Shown: positions 53,163 through 63,333 of the stretch, one piece after another | Layout of the letters: each line of letters begins with the position of its first letter | How positions within the stretch are numbered: the stretch's first letter is position 1 | NCBI GenBank assembly: GCA_016125225.1 | Contig: WGME01000004.1 | Span: 372,001 to 436,000, forward strand | Direction: 5' to 3' | Source of the DNA: a bacterium | GTDB taxonomy: Bacteria > Planctomycetota > Planctomycetia > Planctomycetales > Planctomycetaceae | DNA: 64,000 bases | Translations under genes and position numbers: made by a program | Notes under the pieces: generated by a model | What the model was told of the DNA's origin: nothing | The model's database searches: none | The model's input: only the letters and a program-made list of their open reading frames with translations

Positions 53163-54083
53163 TCAGATGCGATCTGCCAGGAATCGATCGACACGCAGGA
53201 AGTACCGGACACAGCCGACCGTGATCACGCTCATTGCTGCCAGCGTGATTAATGCTTCGGACAGTGTCGGCGCGGGGGTACCAAGCAGTGACCACCGCAG
53301 GCCCTCCAGAAGGCCGGTCAGCGGATTCAGATGAAACAGCCAGCGCCATTGAGTGGGAATCAGAGCGGATGTCTCATAGACCACGGGCGACAGAAAGAAG
53401 CCGGTCTGTAACAGGAACGGCACGGCGAAACCGACATCACGATAGAGAGCATTGAGTGCGGCCAGTCCGACCGCCGCCATTGCGGAGCAGAGAATGATGC
53501 CCAGAACGAAAAACGGTGCCAGGACAGCCGTCGGCGATAACGGTTGCTGACAGATTAGCAGCATCACACCCAAAAGCGGCAACGACACGAGCAGATCCAG
53601 CAGCGGGGGAACGATGCAACTCAGCGGCAGGCAGATCCGCGGGAAATAGACTTTGGTCACGAGCGCTTGATTCAGCACCAGCGAGTTCGTGCCCTGAGAG
53701 ACCGTCCCTGCGAAGACTTGCCAACCAAGTAAGCCCGTCAGCAACACCAGAGAATAAGGGACACTCGCCTCTGCGGGATGAGACCCTAACAGACCGAACA
53801 TCGTCATGAAGATCAGCATTTGGGCCAAGGGTTGTAACACGGCCCAAGCGACACCGATGAGTGTCTGCCGGTAGCGGACCTTGAGATCACGCAGGCCGAA
53901 AATGACAATCAGTTCACGATGGGTCCAGAGGTCGTGACAGATCGTCCAGAAGCTGGTGTGGCCGCCCCCAAATTCTTGCCAGACAGCATGAGTTTTTGTC
54001 GACGCTAGATTCGGCTCTCGATCTGCGGACATCGGAACTGTCCCTGAGAGCGTCGCGACAGACGGTGATTCCGGCGGATACAT
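53163..54083 (-). CDS. Polysaccharide ABC transporter permease, Wzm-like (ABC-2)
   Basis: DLKVRYRQTLIGVAWAVLQPLAQMLIFMTMFG; six TM segments; adjacent to Wzt. Confidence 0.94.
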   Translation of the reverse strand: MYPPESPSVATLSGTVPMSADREPNLASTKTHAVWQEFGGGHTSFWTICHDLWTHRELIVIFGLRDLKVRYRQTLIGVAWAVLQPLAQMLIFMTMFGLLGSHPAEASVPYSLVLLTGLLGWQVFAGTVSQGTNSLVLNQALVTKVYFPRICLPLSCIVPPLLDLLVSLPLLGVMLLICQQPLSPTAVLAPFFVLGIILCSAMAAVGLAALNALYRDVGFAVPFLLQTGFFLSPVVYETSALIPTQWRWLFHLNPLTGLLEGLRWSLLGTPAPTLSEALITLAAMSVITVGCVRYFLRVDRFLADRI

Positions 54084-54348
54084 GATCGGTCAACAAACCC
54101 GGTCAGGCTCGTCGCTTTCGGTTGGTCGATAACTCGCGATAACCGTCCATCCGCATTCCCCATCGATCTTCTGAGGACGGGAACTTCCCGGCAGCGGGAA
54201 CAGATCGGAAGTCTGGACGCGGTGCAACAGCATACCGTTCGACGCAACTCCCTGCCAAAACACGGGTTGTGAATTTTTGGCGAAGATGTGTCGGCGTTGT
54301 TGTGGCCAGGCCAGCCTGCCAGAGCCTAAGTCAAGCACAGAGAGGGGA

Positions 54349-55539
54349 TTATCGCTCGCGACGCTTCATCGCTTTCGGGAGTTCGAGTTCGAATTCCCGC
54401 TGCAGTTCCGTGACCGATTTGCCCATGATGTCTTCGAATTCCGACAACCTGGCATCGGGTCGATCGACGCTGAGTGGTTTCTTTTGTGCGTAGTGACGCA
54501 CCAGTTTGTTGTACTGACTGCGATATTTGGTCACCAGCAGCCAGTGCAGTCCCCAGGCATGCCCGTAGGCTTCGGCAGCCAGGACATCTCCCTGAAACGC
54601 GGCGTCCTCGGTAATCACGTCTTTCCAGCCAATGCGGGTGGCTTTCAAAGCCAGCGGTCCGTAGCGATCGCTCACCACCCGTGGCCCACTGGTGACTCGC
54701 GAGCCATCTCCTTCAAAACCGGTGGCGATGCCTTCATTGAACCAGGCGGGCACCGGGGCCAGTCGCTGCAGAATTCCACGGTTATAAACCTGCTGATGGA
54801 CCGCTTCATGCAACGGCGTGTCGAACGTCGCACATTCCCGGAGCCGGATGACCAACCGATTGGAAAGCAGGCTGTAAAATGCCGCGATGTTTTCTGGGGA
54901 CAACCCTTGCTGGCCGGTCACCATGACGGTGTAGGCATCAAACTGCCGATCCGATTCGAAGATCAGTGCCACGAGCGGATATTTGACGGGCGTGGTTTCC
55001 ACGCGGGCCTGTTTGACGAACTGTAGAAACGTGGTCTGGCGGCCTTTAAAGAATTCCCCCGCCTTTTTGACGATCGACTGAAACTGTTTCTGGGATTGGA
55101 GATCGGCGGGTGCCGTCGTGGCGCGAATCAGGGCGATGACAAAGGGCTTCTCGACTTCGATTACCAGCCGTTCCGCGCCGAATTCCTCCTGTAATTGTAG
55201 GACCATGCCTTCATGCGAAATGGGCGTTGGATCGGGGCTGGATTTGCGTTCGACCAATAACGCATCGGGAATGATTAGCAACTGGCCATCTTCGAGTTCC
55301 AGGGCATGGCCTTCCGGGCCATAACCCAGGTGACGGGCCTCGATCGAAGTGTCTGGCTGTCCATCGCGTTGGCGGATGACAAAAGATTCTGCGATCGCGC
55401 TACCGGAAATGATGAACGCAATTGCACATGTGTGGACAGGAAACACGCACCGGCTCAGGAGCAGCAAGTTGCACAGCGGTCGCGATCTGGAAGTCCGAAC
55501 AACGCTCGCAATCTTCCTGTCCGAACGGGATTCCGACAT
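54349..55539 (-). CDS. DUF1570-domain secreted protein (metallopeptidase-like)
   Basis: ATFDTPLHEAVHQQVYNRGILQRLAPVPAWFNEGIATGFEGDG; ATG 55539 gives signal peptide. Confidence 0.8.
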   Translation of the reverse strand: MSESRSDRKIASVVRTSRSRPLCNLLLLSRCVFPVHTCAIAFIISGSAIAESFVIRQRDGQPDTSIEARHLGYGPEGHALELEDGQLLIIPDALLVERKSSPDPTPISHEGMVLQLQEEFGAERLVIEVEKPFVIALIRATTAPADLQSQKQFQSIVKKAGEFFKGRQTTFLQFVKQARVETTPVKYPLVALIFESDRQFDAYTVMVTGQQGLSPENIAAFYSLLSNRLVIRLRECATFDTPLHEAVHQQVYNRGILQRLAPVPAWFNEGIATGFEGDGSRVTSGPRVVSDRYGPLALKATRIGWKDVITEDAAFQGDVLAAEAYGHAWGLHWLLVTKYRSQYNKLVRHYAQKKPLSVDRPDARLSEFEDIMGKSVTELQREFELELPKAMKRRER

Positions 55540-55772
55540 CTTAGGGCTCCTGTGAGACAGGGGGCGACAGGGGCAGCGGAGGGCGACCTCTTTTAGACTA
55601 ACGCTCAATCTGCAGCGGAACCAGCAGAGAAACGGGTGGTTTCTTCCAGAACTGCAGGAATTGATCGTCGCTGGACGGTTGACGTCTGGCAGTGAAGTTG
55701 CCATCATGCCGGACTCTTTTGTGGTTCTCTAGGCAGATCAGGTGCGGCATCGACCGCACGGGAGTGAGTCGG

Positions 55773-56381
55773 ATGGGTCGTTACACAGGTCCCAAGGGAC
55801 GTGTGAATCGCCGGTTGGGTGCGATGGTTTTCGAGAACACCGGTGCGGTGAAAGCGCTCGAACGTCGGAATTCTCCCCCGGGCATGGCAGAACGTCGTCG
55901 CAAGCTGTCGGTGTATGGGGAAGCCCTCGCCGACAAGCAGAAGATCAAGTATTATTACGGTATTCGCGAAGCGCAACTCCGTCGCTACTTTGGCATTGCG
56001 AAAGCCAAAAAGGGTAACACCGGCGACATTCTGATGGTGATGTGCGAATCGCGGCTGGATAACGTGGTCCGCCGGGCTGGCTTCACCTCCACCCGTCCGC
56101 AAGCCCGCCAGGGAATCGTGCATCGGCACTTCCAACTGAATGGCAAGACGGTCGATAAGCCCTCGATGTTCGTCAAGCCGGGCGATGTGATCACAATCCG
56201 CAAGCGTCCCAACCTTCAGCGGATGTACCGCGACACCGTCGAAAGCTCGAACCGTCAACCCTGTGAATGGGTGCAGTTCGACGCCAAGGAACTGGAAGCC
56301 CGCGTGGTCGCCCTGCCGACCAGCACCGACGTTTCCCTGCCGATCGAGCTGGGGCGTGTCGTGGCTTTCATGTCGCGCTAA
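55773..56381 (+). CDS. rpsD: 30S ribosomal protein S4
   Basis: MGRYTGPKGRVNRRLG...KQKIKYYYGIREAQLRRYF...SRLDNVVRRAGFTSTRPQARQGIVHRHFQLNGK. Confidence 0.97.
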   Translation: MGRYTGPKGRVNRRLGAMVFENTGAVKALERRNSPPGMAERRRKLSVYGEALADKQKIKYYYGIREAQLRRYFGIAKAKKGNTGDILMVMCESRLDNVVRRAGFTSTRPQARQGIVHRHFQLNGKTVDKPSMFVKPGDVITIRKRPNLQRMYRDTVESSNRQPCEWVQFDAKELEARVVALPTSTDVSLPIELGRVVAFMSR

Positions 56382-56560
56382 CCTCGAAAAACTGGATCGC
56401 TGGCCACGGGATGGATGTCCCGGTGGCCAGAGCATCAGCCGCGTCACCGAGTCTCGCTGCTTTCTGACAGTAGAAGGCCGTTCGACTGTTGTGATGCGGC
56501 TGTGTCGCTTACAATTCCGAGAGATTGGCAACCAGATCGGAATGCAGTCGGGGTCTGATC

Positions 56561-57196
56561 ATGTTTGATGGTCGCTTTCCTACCATCTTGTTATTCGGAG
56601 CCCCCGGTGCGGGCAAGGGAACTCAGGGAGCCATTCTCGGGCACATTCCCGGGTTCTACCATCTCGCCTGCGGCGACGTCTTTCGCTCGCTGAACATCAA
56701 CTCTCCCGAGGGGCGTGAGATTTATCACTACAGCTCGCGCGGGGAACTGGTGCCCGACGAGTTGACCGTGCGGGTCTGGAAGAAAGCCCTGCATGGGCAA
56801 ATTGCCATCTCGCGGTACAAACCCCCTGATGAGTTTCTGATTCTCGATGGCATTCCCCGCAATCAGCACCAGGCGAAGATTGTGGCGGACCTGATCAACG
56901 TCCAGCACGTCATCCACTTGGTTTGTGCCAATGTCGATGCTATGGTCGACCGCATCAAACGCCGTGCGATTCGGGAAAACCGCGTCGATGATGCGAATGA
57001 AGAAGTGATTCGCAACCGTTTCGAAGTCTATCAGGCCGAATCGGAACCGGTCATCAACTACTACCCAAAAGAGATCGTGTCGCAGATCGATGCGATGCAG
57101 TCGCCCGCTGAAGTTTTGAAAGAGATCCTGTCGATTCTGGTCCCCCTGCAGAATCAGTGGTTGGCGGGACTGCCGGATGACCCCTTGCCCGCGTGA
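56561..57196 (+). CDS. Adenylate kinase family, short-LID form
   Basis: LLFGAPGAGKGTQGAIL, YHLACGDVFRSL, LILDGIPRNQHQA; no Cys4 LID insertion. Confidence 0.85.
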   Translation: MFDGRFPTILLFGAPGAGKGTQGAILGHIPGFYHLACGDVFRSLNINSPEGREIYHYSSRGELVPDELTVRVWKKALHGQIAISRYKPPDEFLILDGIPRNQHQAKIVADLINVQHVIHLVCANVDAMVDRIKRRAIRENRVDDANEEVIRNRFEVYQAESEPVINYYPKEIVSQIDAMQSPAEVLKEILSILVPLQNQWLAGLPDDPLPA

Positions 57197-58077
57197 TTCG
57201 CTTGAGCCGGGGCGTCTTTTCCCACAGGGACTTGCTCGTCGAGCCAGGCTAAGATTGTAGCGGCGATGTCCGGCCAATCGGCTTCCTGCAGTACTTCGTG
57301 AACGTGATCGGGATAGGTAATCAGTCGCGTGGACCGCTGACCCCGGGCAGCCACGAATCGCTCTACAGCCGCCGGGTCAACGGTGCGATCAGCCAGGCCT
57401 TGCAGCACCAGCACAGGGCAGGTGACGTCATCGAGTTGCTGCCAGACATCGCGTAGTCCCTGTTGCATGGCATAGAACCACCGCACCGTGACCGACCGGA
57501 TTAACAACGGATCAGCCAGCCGCTGTTCGAGAAATGCCGGATCTCGGGTCATGTTGCGTGGGTTGATGCGGGTGCGGAAACGTGTCTGGGGCGCGAGGTA
57601 GACCAGCACGCGGCCGATCGCCCGTTTCCACAACGCGACGGGATGCAGCAGGCCGAGCAACGGGGCGGTTAACACTAGCGCCTTGGGGGGCGGGGTGGTT
57701 TCCGCCAACCGCAATGCCAGCAGCCCGCCAAAGCTGTGGCCCAGCACCACATCGGCTCGACCGCCGGGGCAGAATTGTTGCTGCAGATCGGTGAGGTCAT
57801 TCAGATAATCTTCCAGGCTGACAACATCAGTCCGTTCGCCTCCAGACCGGCCATGTCCGCGATGATCGGGCAAGATCACCAGCCATCCCGCCTGTTGGAA
57901 GAGGGGACGCAGATGATCGTATCGCCCACCATGCTCGCACCCGCCATGAACCCACAGTATTGAGCCACGGATTGGGACAATAGGACGCCAGAGACGCACG
58001 AAAAGCTTGAGACCATCACGGGCCACAAACTCGGTGACCTCTTCGCCAACAGTCGTATTGCTCACGGACGGACTCAC
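57154..58077 (-). CDS. Alpha/beta hydrolase (monoacylglycerol lipase-like)
   Basis: WVHGGCEHGGRYDHL, VVLGHSFGGLLALRLA, PVLVLQGLADRTVDP. Confidence 0.9.
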   Translation of the reverse strand: MSPSVSNTTVGEEVTEFVARDGLKLFVRLWRPIVPIRGSILWVHGGCEHGGRYDHLRPLFQQAGWLVILPDHRGHGRSGGERTDVVSLEDYLNDLTDLQQQFCPGGRADVVLGHSFGGLLALRLAETTPPPKALVLTAPLLGLLHPVALWKRAIGRVLVYLAPQTRFRTRINPRNMTRDPAFLEQRLADPLLIRSVTVRWFYAMQQGLRDVWQQLDDVTCPVLVLQGLADRTVDPAAVERFVAARGQRSTRLITYPDHVHEVLQEADWPDIAATILAWLDEQVPVGKDAPAQANHAGKGSSGSPANH

Positions 58078-59231
58078 TTGCTGTCGGCGAGGTGAAGTAA
58101 CGCATCCAAAGCGGCCCGCAGGTCATCCGGGCGGACATCCGTTGCGGCAATGTGACCCGTGCGATCGACCAGCATCAGGCAGGGAATCAACGTCACATGG
58201 AAGGCCTCTTCGGCTGTTTCGCGGTCCAGCACCACCCGCCAGGGAATCGGCTGGCTCATCCGAAACTGTTCGACATCGCCGGGTGACTCATCAAAACTGA
58301 TCCCGAGGAATTCAACTCCCAGGCTATGAAATTCGGCATACCGCCGACGCAACCGTGGTAACTCTTCTATGCAGGGACGACAGTTCGTCGCCCAGAAATC
58401 GAGCATCACCACTTTTCCCTGCAGGGTTGACCAGTCGAGTGGTTGGCTGTGAATGTCAGCGGCGGCCAATGCCGGAACGGGCTGTCCCACCAGCTTCAGT
58501 CGCTGCCGTCGACGCTCCGCAAAGTCCTTCAGTTCCGGGTTGAGAAAATAGGTTTCAGACAGTTGTTGGTAGACGGCGTCGGCTTGCTCGGGTTGTCCGC
58601 GAAGTTGCCAAGTCAATGCCAGGGACTGTGCCAGGTCTCCGGCGATGTTCGGTAGTCGGAGTCGCAACGCGCGGAGAAATTGCGTCCAGGCCTGAGTCGA
58701 CGCCTCAATATCACCACGCTGAGCCCAGCCGATTGCCAGCACTGATTGCGCAAGTTGGTGAAATTCGGGAGTGACCGCAAGATCTGGCGGATTGGGGAGT
58801 TGTGCGGTTTCGATGGCCGCGGCTTCCCAACCATAGTCCCGAGCAGTTTCCAGTACCCAGGTGCGGGCGGCGAGAGTATCCGCTGCCTGGGGATTTTTCA
58901 GCACAGCCACGCGGATTCGGTCGAACGTTTCACGAATTCCTGAGGTGTGCAAATGGTGGAACTCTGTCGAGTTCGGGGTTTCTGCGGGGGAGTTCTGCGC
59001 AACACATGGGTTTGTAAAGAGTTGCGTCAGGATTGTCAGGCCGATTCCCAACCGGACGGCCTGTCGCAATCTCCGCTGACAGAATGGGAAGTCGCAGAGG
59101 CTGTTCACCATCATCAGGATCATTCCACACATCAGGATGTGAAAAGGCTGTTCATCGTGGAAACGGTGTTCGCGGCAGAACAGGCAATTGCAGTCGACCG
59201 CGAGCAGGAGTAAAGTAACAAAGTGAGTCAA
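58074..59231 (-). CDS. TlpA-like thiol-disulfide redoxin with N-terminal helical repeat region
   Basis: VMLDFWATNCRPCIEELPRLRRRYAEFHSLGVEFLGISFDE; true start uncertain. Confidence 0.8.
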   Translation of the reverse strand: MTHFVTLLLLAVDCNCLFCREHRFHDEQPFHILMCGMILMMVNSLCDFPFCQRRLRQAVRLGIGLTILTQLFTNPCVAQNSPAETPNSTEFHHLHTSGIRETFDRIRVAVLKNPQAADTLAARTWVLETARDYGWEAAAIETAQLPNPPDLAVTPEFHQLAQSVLAIGWAQRGDIEASTQAWTQFLRALRLRLPNIAGDLAQSLALTWQLRGQPEQADAVYQQLSETYFLNPELKDFAERRRQRLKLVGQPVPALAAADIHSQPLDWSTLQGKVVMLDFWATNCRPCIEELPRLRRRYAEFHSLGVEFLGISFDESPGDVEQFRMSQPIPWRVVLDRETAEEAFHVTLIPCLMLVDRTGHIAATDVRPDDLRAALDALLHLADSK

Positions 59232-59361
59232 TCTGTGTCACCATCACGCGTTGCTGTCATTAACATGGGTTGATGAGAGCTTCTGAAATATCGTCGCATC
59301 CTTGCCGGATGCGTCTGCATCGCATACGCCTCGCGTGCCCCTAATTTTGAGGGAGTTCGCC

Positions 59362-61257
59362 GTGAAAACCGGGTCAACAATCGCCACGGATGCTGCTGCT
59401 TCCGGAACGAAATTCCGACTGCTTGATTTATCAGCCTGGAGTCTTAGCTTGGGGCTGCATGTGGCGGCCCTGTTGGGGCTGTCGCTGATTTACTTCGATG
59501 TCGAACAGCATCTCACGACGGTCATCGACAGCGTCTTCGATGATGCTGACCCCAATCAGTTTAAGTTCGATGCGACCGCCGTTGACCAGATCGGAAATGA
59601 TAGTTCGGTCAACACCCTGGCGGCATCACAAGCCGCGGCCACCGCGGTGGGGAAGAATCCTCAGGAAGAGATTCAAAGCCAGATCGACGAAACGCTCGAT
59701 GTGCAGGTGCCCTCGCCGAATGACATCGTCGAGCCTCCCAAGGCGGAAATGCTCTCTCAGGTGGCGACCACCGGCGGCACGGAATACACGGGCGGCGTGG
59801 AAGGTTCGATCGATCGTCTCGCCTTTGAAATCGCCAACTCACTCCGTGAAAAGAAGACGCTCGTCGTCTGGTTGTTCGACGTCTCTCCCTCTCTCAGCGT
59901 GCGTCGTGAAAAGATCGCCGACCGCGTGGAGAATGTTTACGGCCAGTTGAACACGTTGAATGTTGGGTCGGATAAGGCTCTGCGGACCGCGATTGGTGTC
60001 TTCGGTGAAAAGACCTCGATGGTGACCGATGACCCCATTGATGAAACCGCTGATGTCGTGAAGGCCGTTCGCAGCATCAAGTCGGAAGAATCGGGCAAAG
60101 AGAACGTCTTCAACGCCGTGCTCACCGCCACGCAACGTTACCTGACCTACCGCACCAAACAGAACCGCGCGATGATGATCATCGTGGTGACCGATGAGGC
60201 GGGCAGCGATGCCGACAAGCTCGAACAGGCCATCCAACTGACTAAGCGGTACGGCATCAAGTGCTTCTGCGTGGGCGATGCCGCCCCCTTGGGCCGTCAG
60301 AAGGTCGAAGCCGAATTCACTCTCGATAATGGCGAAACCGTCATTGGTGTGATGGATCGCGGACCGGAAGGGTACTTCCAGGATCGCTTGAACCTGCCCT
60401 ACTTCGGCGTGAATGGCGGGCATCTCGAAAACATCTCCTCGGGCTTCGGTCCCTACGGTCTCACGCGGTTGTGTGCGGAAACCAATGGACTCTTCCTGGT
60501 TGGCGAAACGGGCATGAGCGCGGGGATCGATCCGATCATCATGCGGAGCTATGCCCCCGATTACCGTCCGATCAAGATGCTCGAAACGGACATTCAGGCA
60601 AATGCAGCCAAACGCGCGTTGGTGGGACTCTGCGAGAAAGCCCGGGTCGAATCGATTCCGGTACCGACGACGTTCTTCCCGGCGGAAAACGACAACGTCT
60701 TGCGAGTCGCCGTCAGCGAGGCCCAGAAGCCGTTAGCTGTGTTGGATTATCGGCTCGATGAATTGCTGCAGGGGCTGCAAGTGGGTGAGAAAGACCGGGC
60801 TAAGATCACCGAACCCCGGTGGCGAGCCGTGTATGACCTGGCATTGGGCCGTGTGTTGGCCATGAAAGCCCGCAGCTTCGGCTACAACATGATGCTGGCG
60901 GAAATGAAGTCGAGCCCGAAAAAGTTTGAGACCGAAGGCAATAACAGCTGGCGACTTGTCCCATCGAAGGACATCGCCTCGGGTCCGGCCACCAAAAAGC
61001 TCGCCAAGCAAGCCGAAGAGTTGCTCAAACGAGTCATTGATGAACACTCCGGGACCCCTTGGGCCAAGCTGGCCGAACTGGAGTATCAGACTCCGATGGG
61101 TTGGGAGTGGAAAGAAGGCAAATACAATCCGCAACCAGCGGGCATGGGGAATGGCAAGGACAAGCAGGGCCCCCGCTTTGAAGAAGTCGTCGATCCTAAA
61201 ACTGGTAAGAAGATTAAAAAGATGATCGGGGGACCACCTCCGAAACGGGAAATCTGA
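59362..61257 (+). CDS. vWA-domain membrane protein 1 with TonB-like S-x3-H TM
   Basis: ORF 59302..61257; likely GTG start 59362 after GAGGGAG. SLSLGLHVAALLGLSLIYF TM; MIDAS WLFDVSPSLS. Confidence 0.85.
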   Translation: MKTGSTIATDAAASGTKFRLLDLSAWSLSLGLHVAALLGLSLIYFDVEQHLTTVIDSVFDDADPNQFKFDATAVDQIGNDSSVNTLAASQAAATAVGKNPQEEIQSQIDETLDVQVPSPNDIVEPPKAEMLSQVATTGGTEYTGGVEGSIDRLAFEIANSLREKKTLVVWLFDVSPSLSVRREKIADRVENVYGQLNTLNVGSDKALRTAIGVFGEKTSMVTDDPIDETADVVKAVRSIKSEESGKENVFNAVLTATQRYLTYRTKQNRAMMIIVVTDEAGSDADKLEQAIQLTKRYGIKCFCVGDAAPLGRQKVEAEFTLDNGETVIGVMDRGPEGYFQDRLNLPYFGVNGGHLENISSGFGPYGLTRLCAETNGLFLVGETGMSAGIDPIIMRSYAPDYRPIKMLETDIQANAAKRALVGLCEKARVESIPVPTTFFPAENDNVLRVAVSEAQKPLAVLDYRLDELLQGLQVGEKDRAKITEPRWRAVYDLALGRVLAMKARSFGYNMMLAEMKSSPKKFETEGNNSWRLVPSKDIASGPATKKLAKQAEELLKRVIDEHSGTPWAKLAELEYQTPMGWEWKEGKYNPQPAGMGNGKDKQGPRFEEVVDPKTGKKIKKMIGGPPPKREI

Positions 61258-61390
61258 TCACCATGGACAGGATCACGACCGTCCGCTGATTCGGTACTCT
61301 CCAAACAGCGGACAACGAGCAAGGATGTTCGTGTTCGGGACGTTCGTCGCAACTTCGATTCGTCACCTCGACACCTGACGGCAGCCATAC

Positions 61391-63268
61391 ATGAACACGA
61401 AGAATTATTCCGCTTTCGCGATCTCGCTCAGCCTGCATGGTGTGGCCTTACTGGCCTTGGCTTTTATCAAATACCAGATCGCGAACAGCGATGTGCAAGT
61501 CGCCCTCGACTCCGTCTTTTCCGAAGAACGTGTGCAGGAAGAGTTCGAGCAGGAAGTTGACGTCAGCACCGATGTCGCGGAAACGATGAATTTCATCGCC
61601 GGCTCGGTGGCTCCGAATACAACGGCAGTAGGTGGAGGAACGGGGGCGGTCGCCGCACAAACGAAAATCGACCAGTCACAGTCGCTGAAAGAACCCGACT
61701 TCACCTTCAAGGCTGGCCCTATCACCGTTCCCGGTTTGAACGTTCTCTCGAATGACCTGGGTTCCGGACAGGTGACCGGCGATATCGGTCGTGTGGTCGA
61801 AGGATATGGAGCCGCTCTCGGTCAGATCACGCAGGAACTCATTCGTCTGATGCGGGAAGAAAAGGTACTCGCCTGCTGGATGTTCGATGCGTCCGAGTCA
61901 ATGGAAGATGATCGCCGCGAAATTCGTGACAACTTCCATAAGGTCTACGAAGAACTGGGACTCGCCGCGAAATCGGATGACAAACTGCGGTACACCGACG
62001 AACCAATTCTGACATCGATCTTTGCCTTTAACACCAATGCGACCGAACTGACCCAGAAGCCAACATCGGACATCAAGCAGATTCGGACCGCGATCGACAA
62101 GATCACCAAGGATGAAGGGGGCGATGAGAATTTCTGCACCTCTGCGGCATCGATCATTAACAAGTACGGACGCATGGCCGCCAGCCAGAAACGCAAGCTG
62201 GTGCTGATTATGGTCTCTGACGAATCGGGCGACGATGGCAGCAAGGTGGAAGAGGCGGTTGAACTCTGTAAACGTGGTAAGGTCTCGACCTACTTCATGG
62301 GTCGCTACGCCGTCTTCGGATTTCCCTATGCCCGGATGACCTGGAAAGATCCCAAGTACGGACTGACCCACTGGTTGCGGATCAAGCGTGGCCCGGAGAC
62401 GCCGTTTCCCGAATGTCTGCAGTTCGATGGAATTCACGAACGCTGGGATGTCTATTCCAGTGGGTTCGGACCTTACGAACAGGTGCGATTGTGTCGTGAG
62501 ACAGGGGGGATTTTCTTCCTCTTGCCCGGCGATGAAGACAACATTTCCGGTCGCGGTTCGCAGTTGGAGCGTAAGTACGAACTGCTGGACATGAAGGAAT
62601 ATCTGCCCGATCTGAGTGCCCGTGTGGTGTATCAGAAAGAGCGGGATTCCAGCAAATTTCGCAATGTCATTTTCCAGGTGATCCAGCAGGTCAACCCGTT
62701 TGTCGACAAAGATCTGCAGATGCGGGAACACCATTTCCCGATGGAACCAGAGGCCTTCGCAAAAGAAGGGGCCGCGAACTTCACCAAGGCCGTCCGTGCT
62801 CTCAAGTTGATGAATCAAGCCGTGGTCTTTCTCGAAACCGTCAAGCCGCTCCGCGACAAGGAAGAGTCACAACGCTGGCGGGCGCATTACGACCTGATCC
62901 ACGCCCAGTTGCTGGCCTACCGCGTGCGGTTGTTCCAGTACATTCTGGTTCTCGACAAAATTCAGAAAGAGAAGCCGCAGCCGAAAGACAAGAAGAGCAA
63001 TCAATGGCACCTGGTCCGCGTGCCGCAGATGCTGACGCCCGACCCGGTGCAGGTGAAGCAGGCGGGTGTCGACCTGGATGAGTTGAAAGCTCAAGAAGAT
63101 CAGGCCCGCAAAGAGTTCCAGGAAGTGATCAAGCTCCATCCGCGAACCCCTTGGGCCAATCTGTCTCAGCAGGAACTCAACGTCGGCTTCGGCATGAGCT
63201 TTCGCGAGCACTACCACGATCCCAAGTACGATCTGGTCGGCAAGGAAATCAAGCTGCCGAATCCCTAA
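61391..63268 (+). CDS. vWA-domain membrane protein 2 (tandem paralogue) with TonB-like S-x3-H TM
   Basis: AISLSLHGVALLALAFIKY TM; MIDAS WMFDASESME; collinear with preceding CDS. Confidence 0.87.
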   Translation: MNTKNYSAFAISLSLHGVALLALAFIKYQIANSDVQVALDSVFSEERVQEEFEQEVDVSTDVAETMNFIAGSVAPNTTAVGGGTGAVAAQTKIDQSQSLKEPDFTFKAGPITVPGLNVLSNDLGSGQVTGDIGRVVEGYGAALGQITQELIRLMREEKVLACWMFDASESMEDDRREIRDNFHKVYEELGLAAKSDDKLRYTDEPILTSIFAFNTNATELTQKPTSDIKQIRTAIDKITKDEGGDENFCTSAASIINKYGRMAASQKRKLVLIMVSDESGDDGSKVEEAVELCKRGKVSTYFMGRYAVFGFPYARMTWKDPKYGLTHWLRIKRGPETPFPECLQFDGIHERWDVYSSGFGPYEQVRLCRETGGIFFLLPGDEDNISGRGSQLERKYELLDMKEYLPDLSARVVYQKERDSSKFRNVIFQVIQQVNPFVDKDLQMREHHFPMEPEAFAKEGAANFTKAVRALKLMNQAVVFLETVKPLRDKEESQRWRAHYDLIHAQLLAYRVRLFQYILVLDKIQKEKPQPKDKKSNQWHLVRVPQMLTPDPVQVKQAGVDLDELKAQEDQARKEFQEVIKLHPRTPWANLSQQELNVGFGMSFREHYHDPKYDLVGKEIKLPNP

Positions 63269-63333
63269 AGACCGTGGCCAACGGCGTGCGAGTATCGGCT
63301 TGGTGGAAGCTTGTTACGCCAAGTTGATCACTC

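Noticed and set aside
54090-54338. 82-aa minus-strand ORF between Wzm and DUF1570 genes
   Set aside because: No clear RBS or family; may be chance.
61898-62818. 306-aa minus-strand ORF antisense to vWA protein 2
   Set aside because: Shadow ORF; sense frame carries the MIDAS motif and paralogue similarity.
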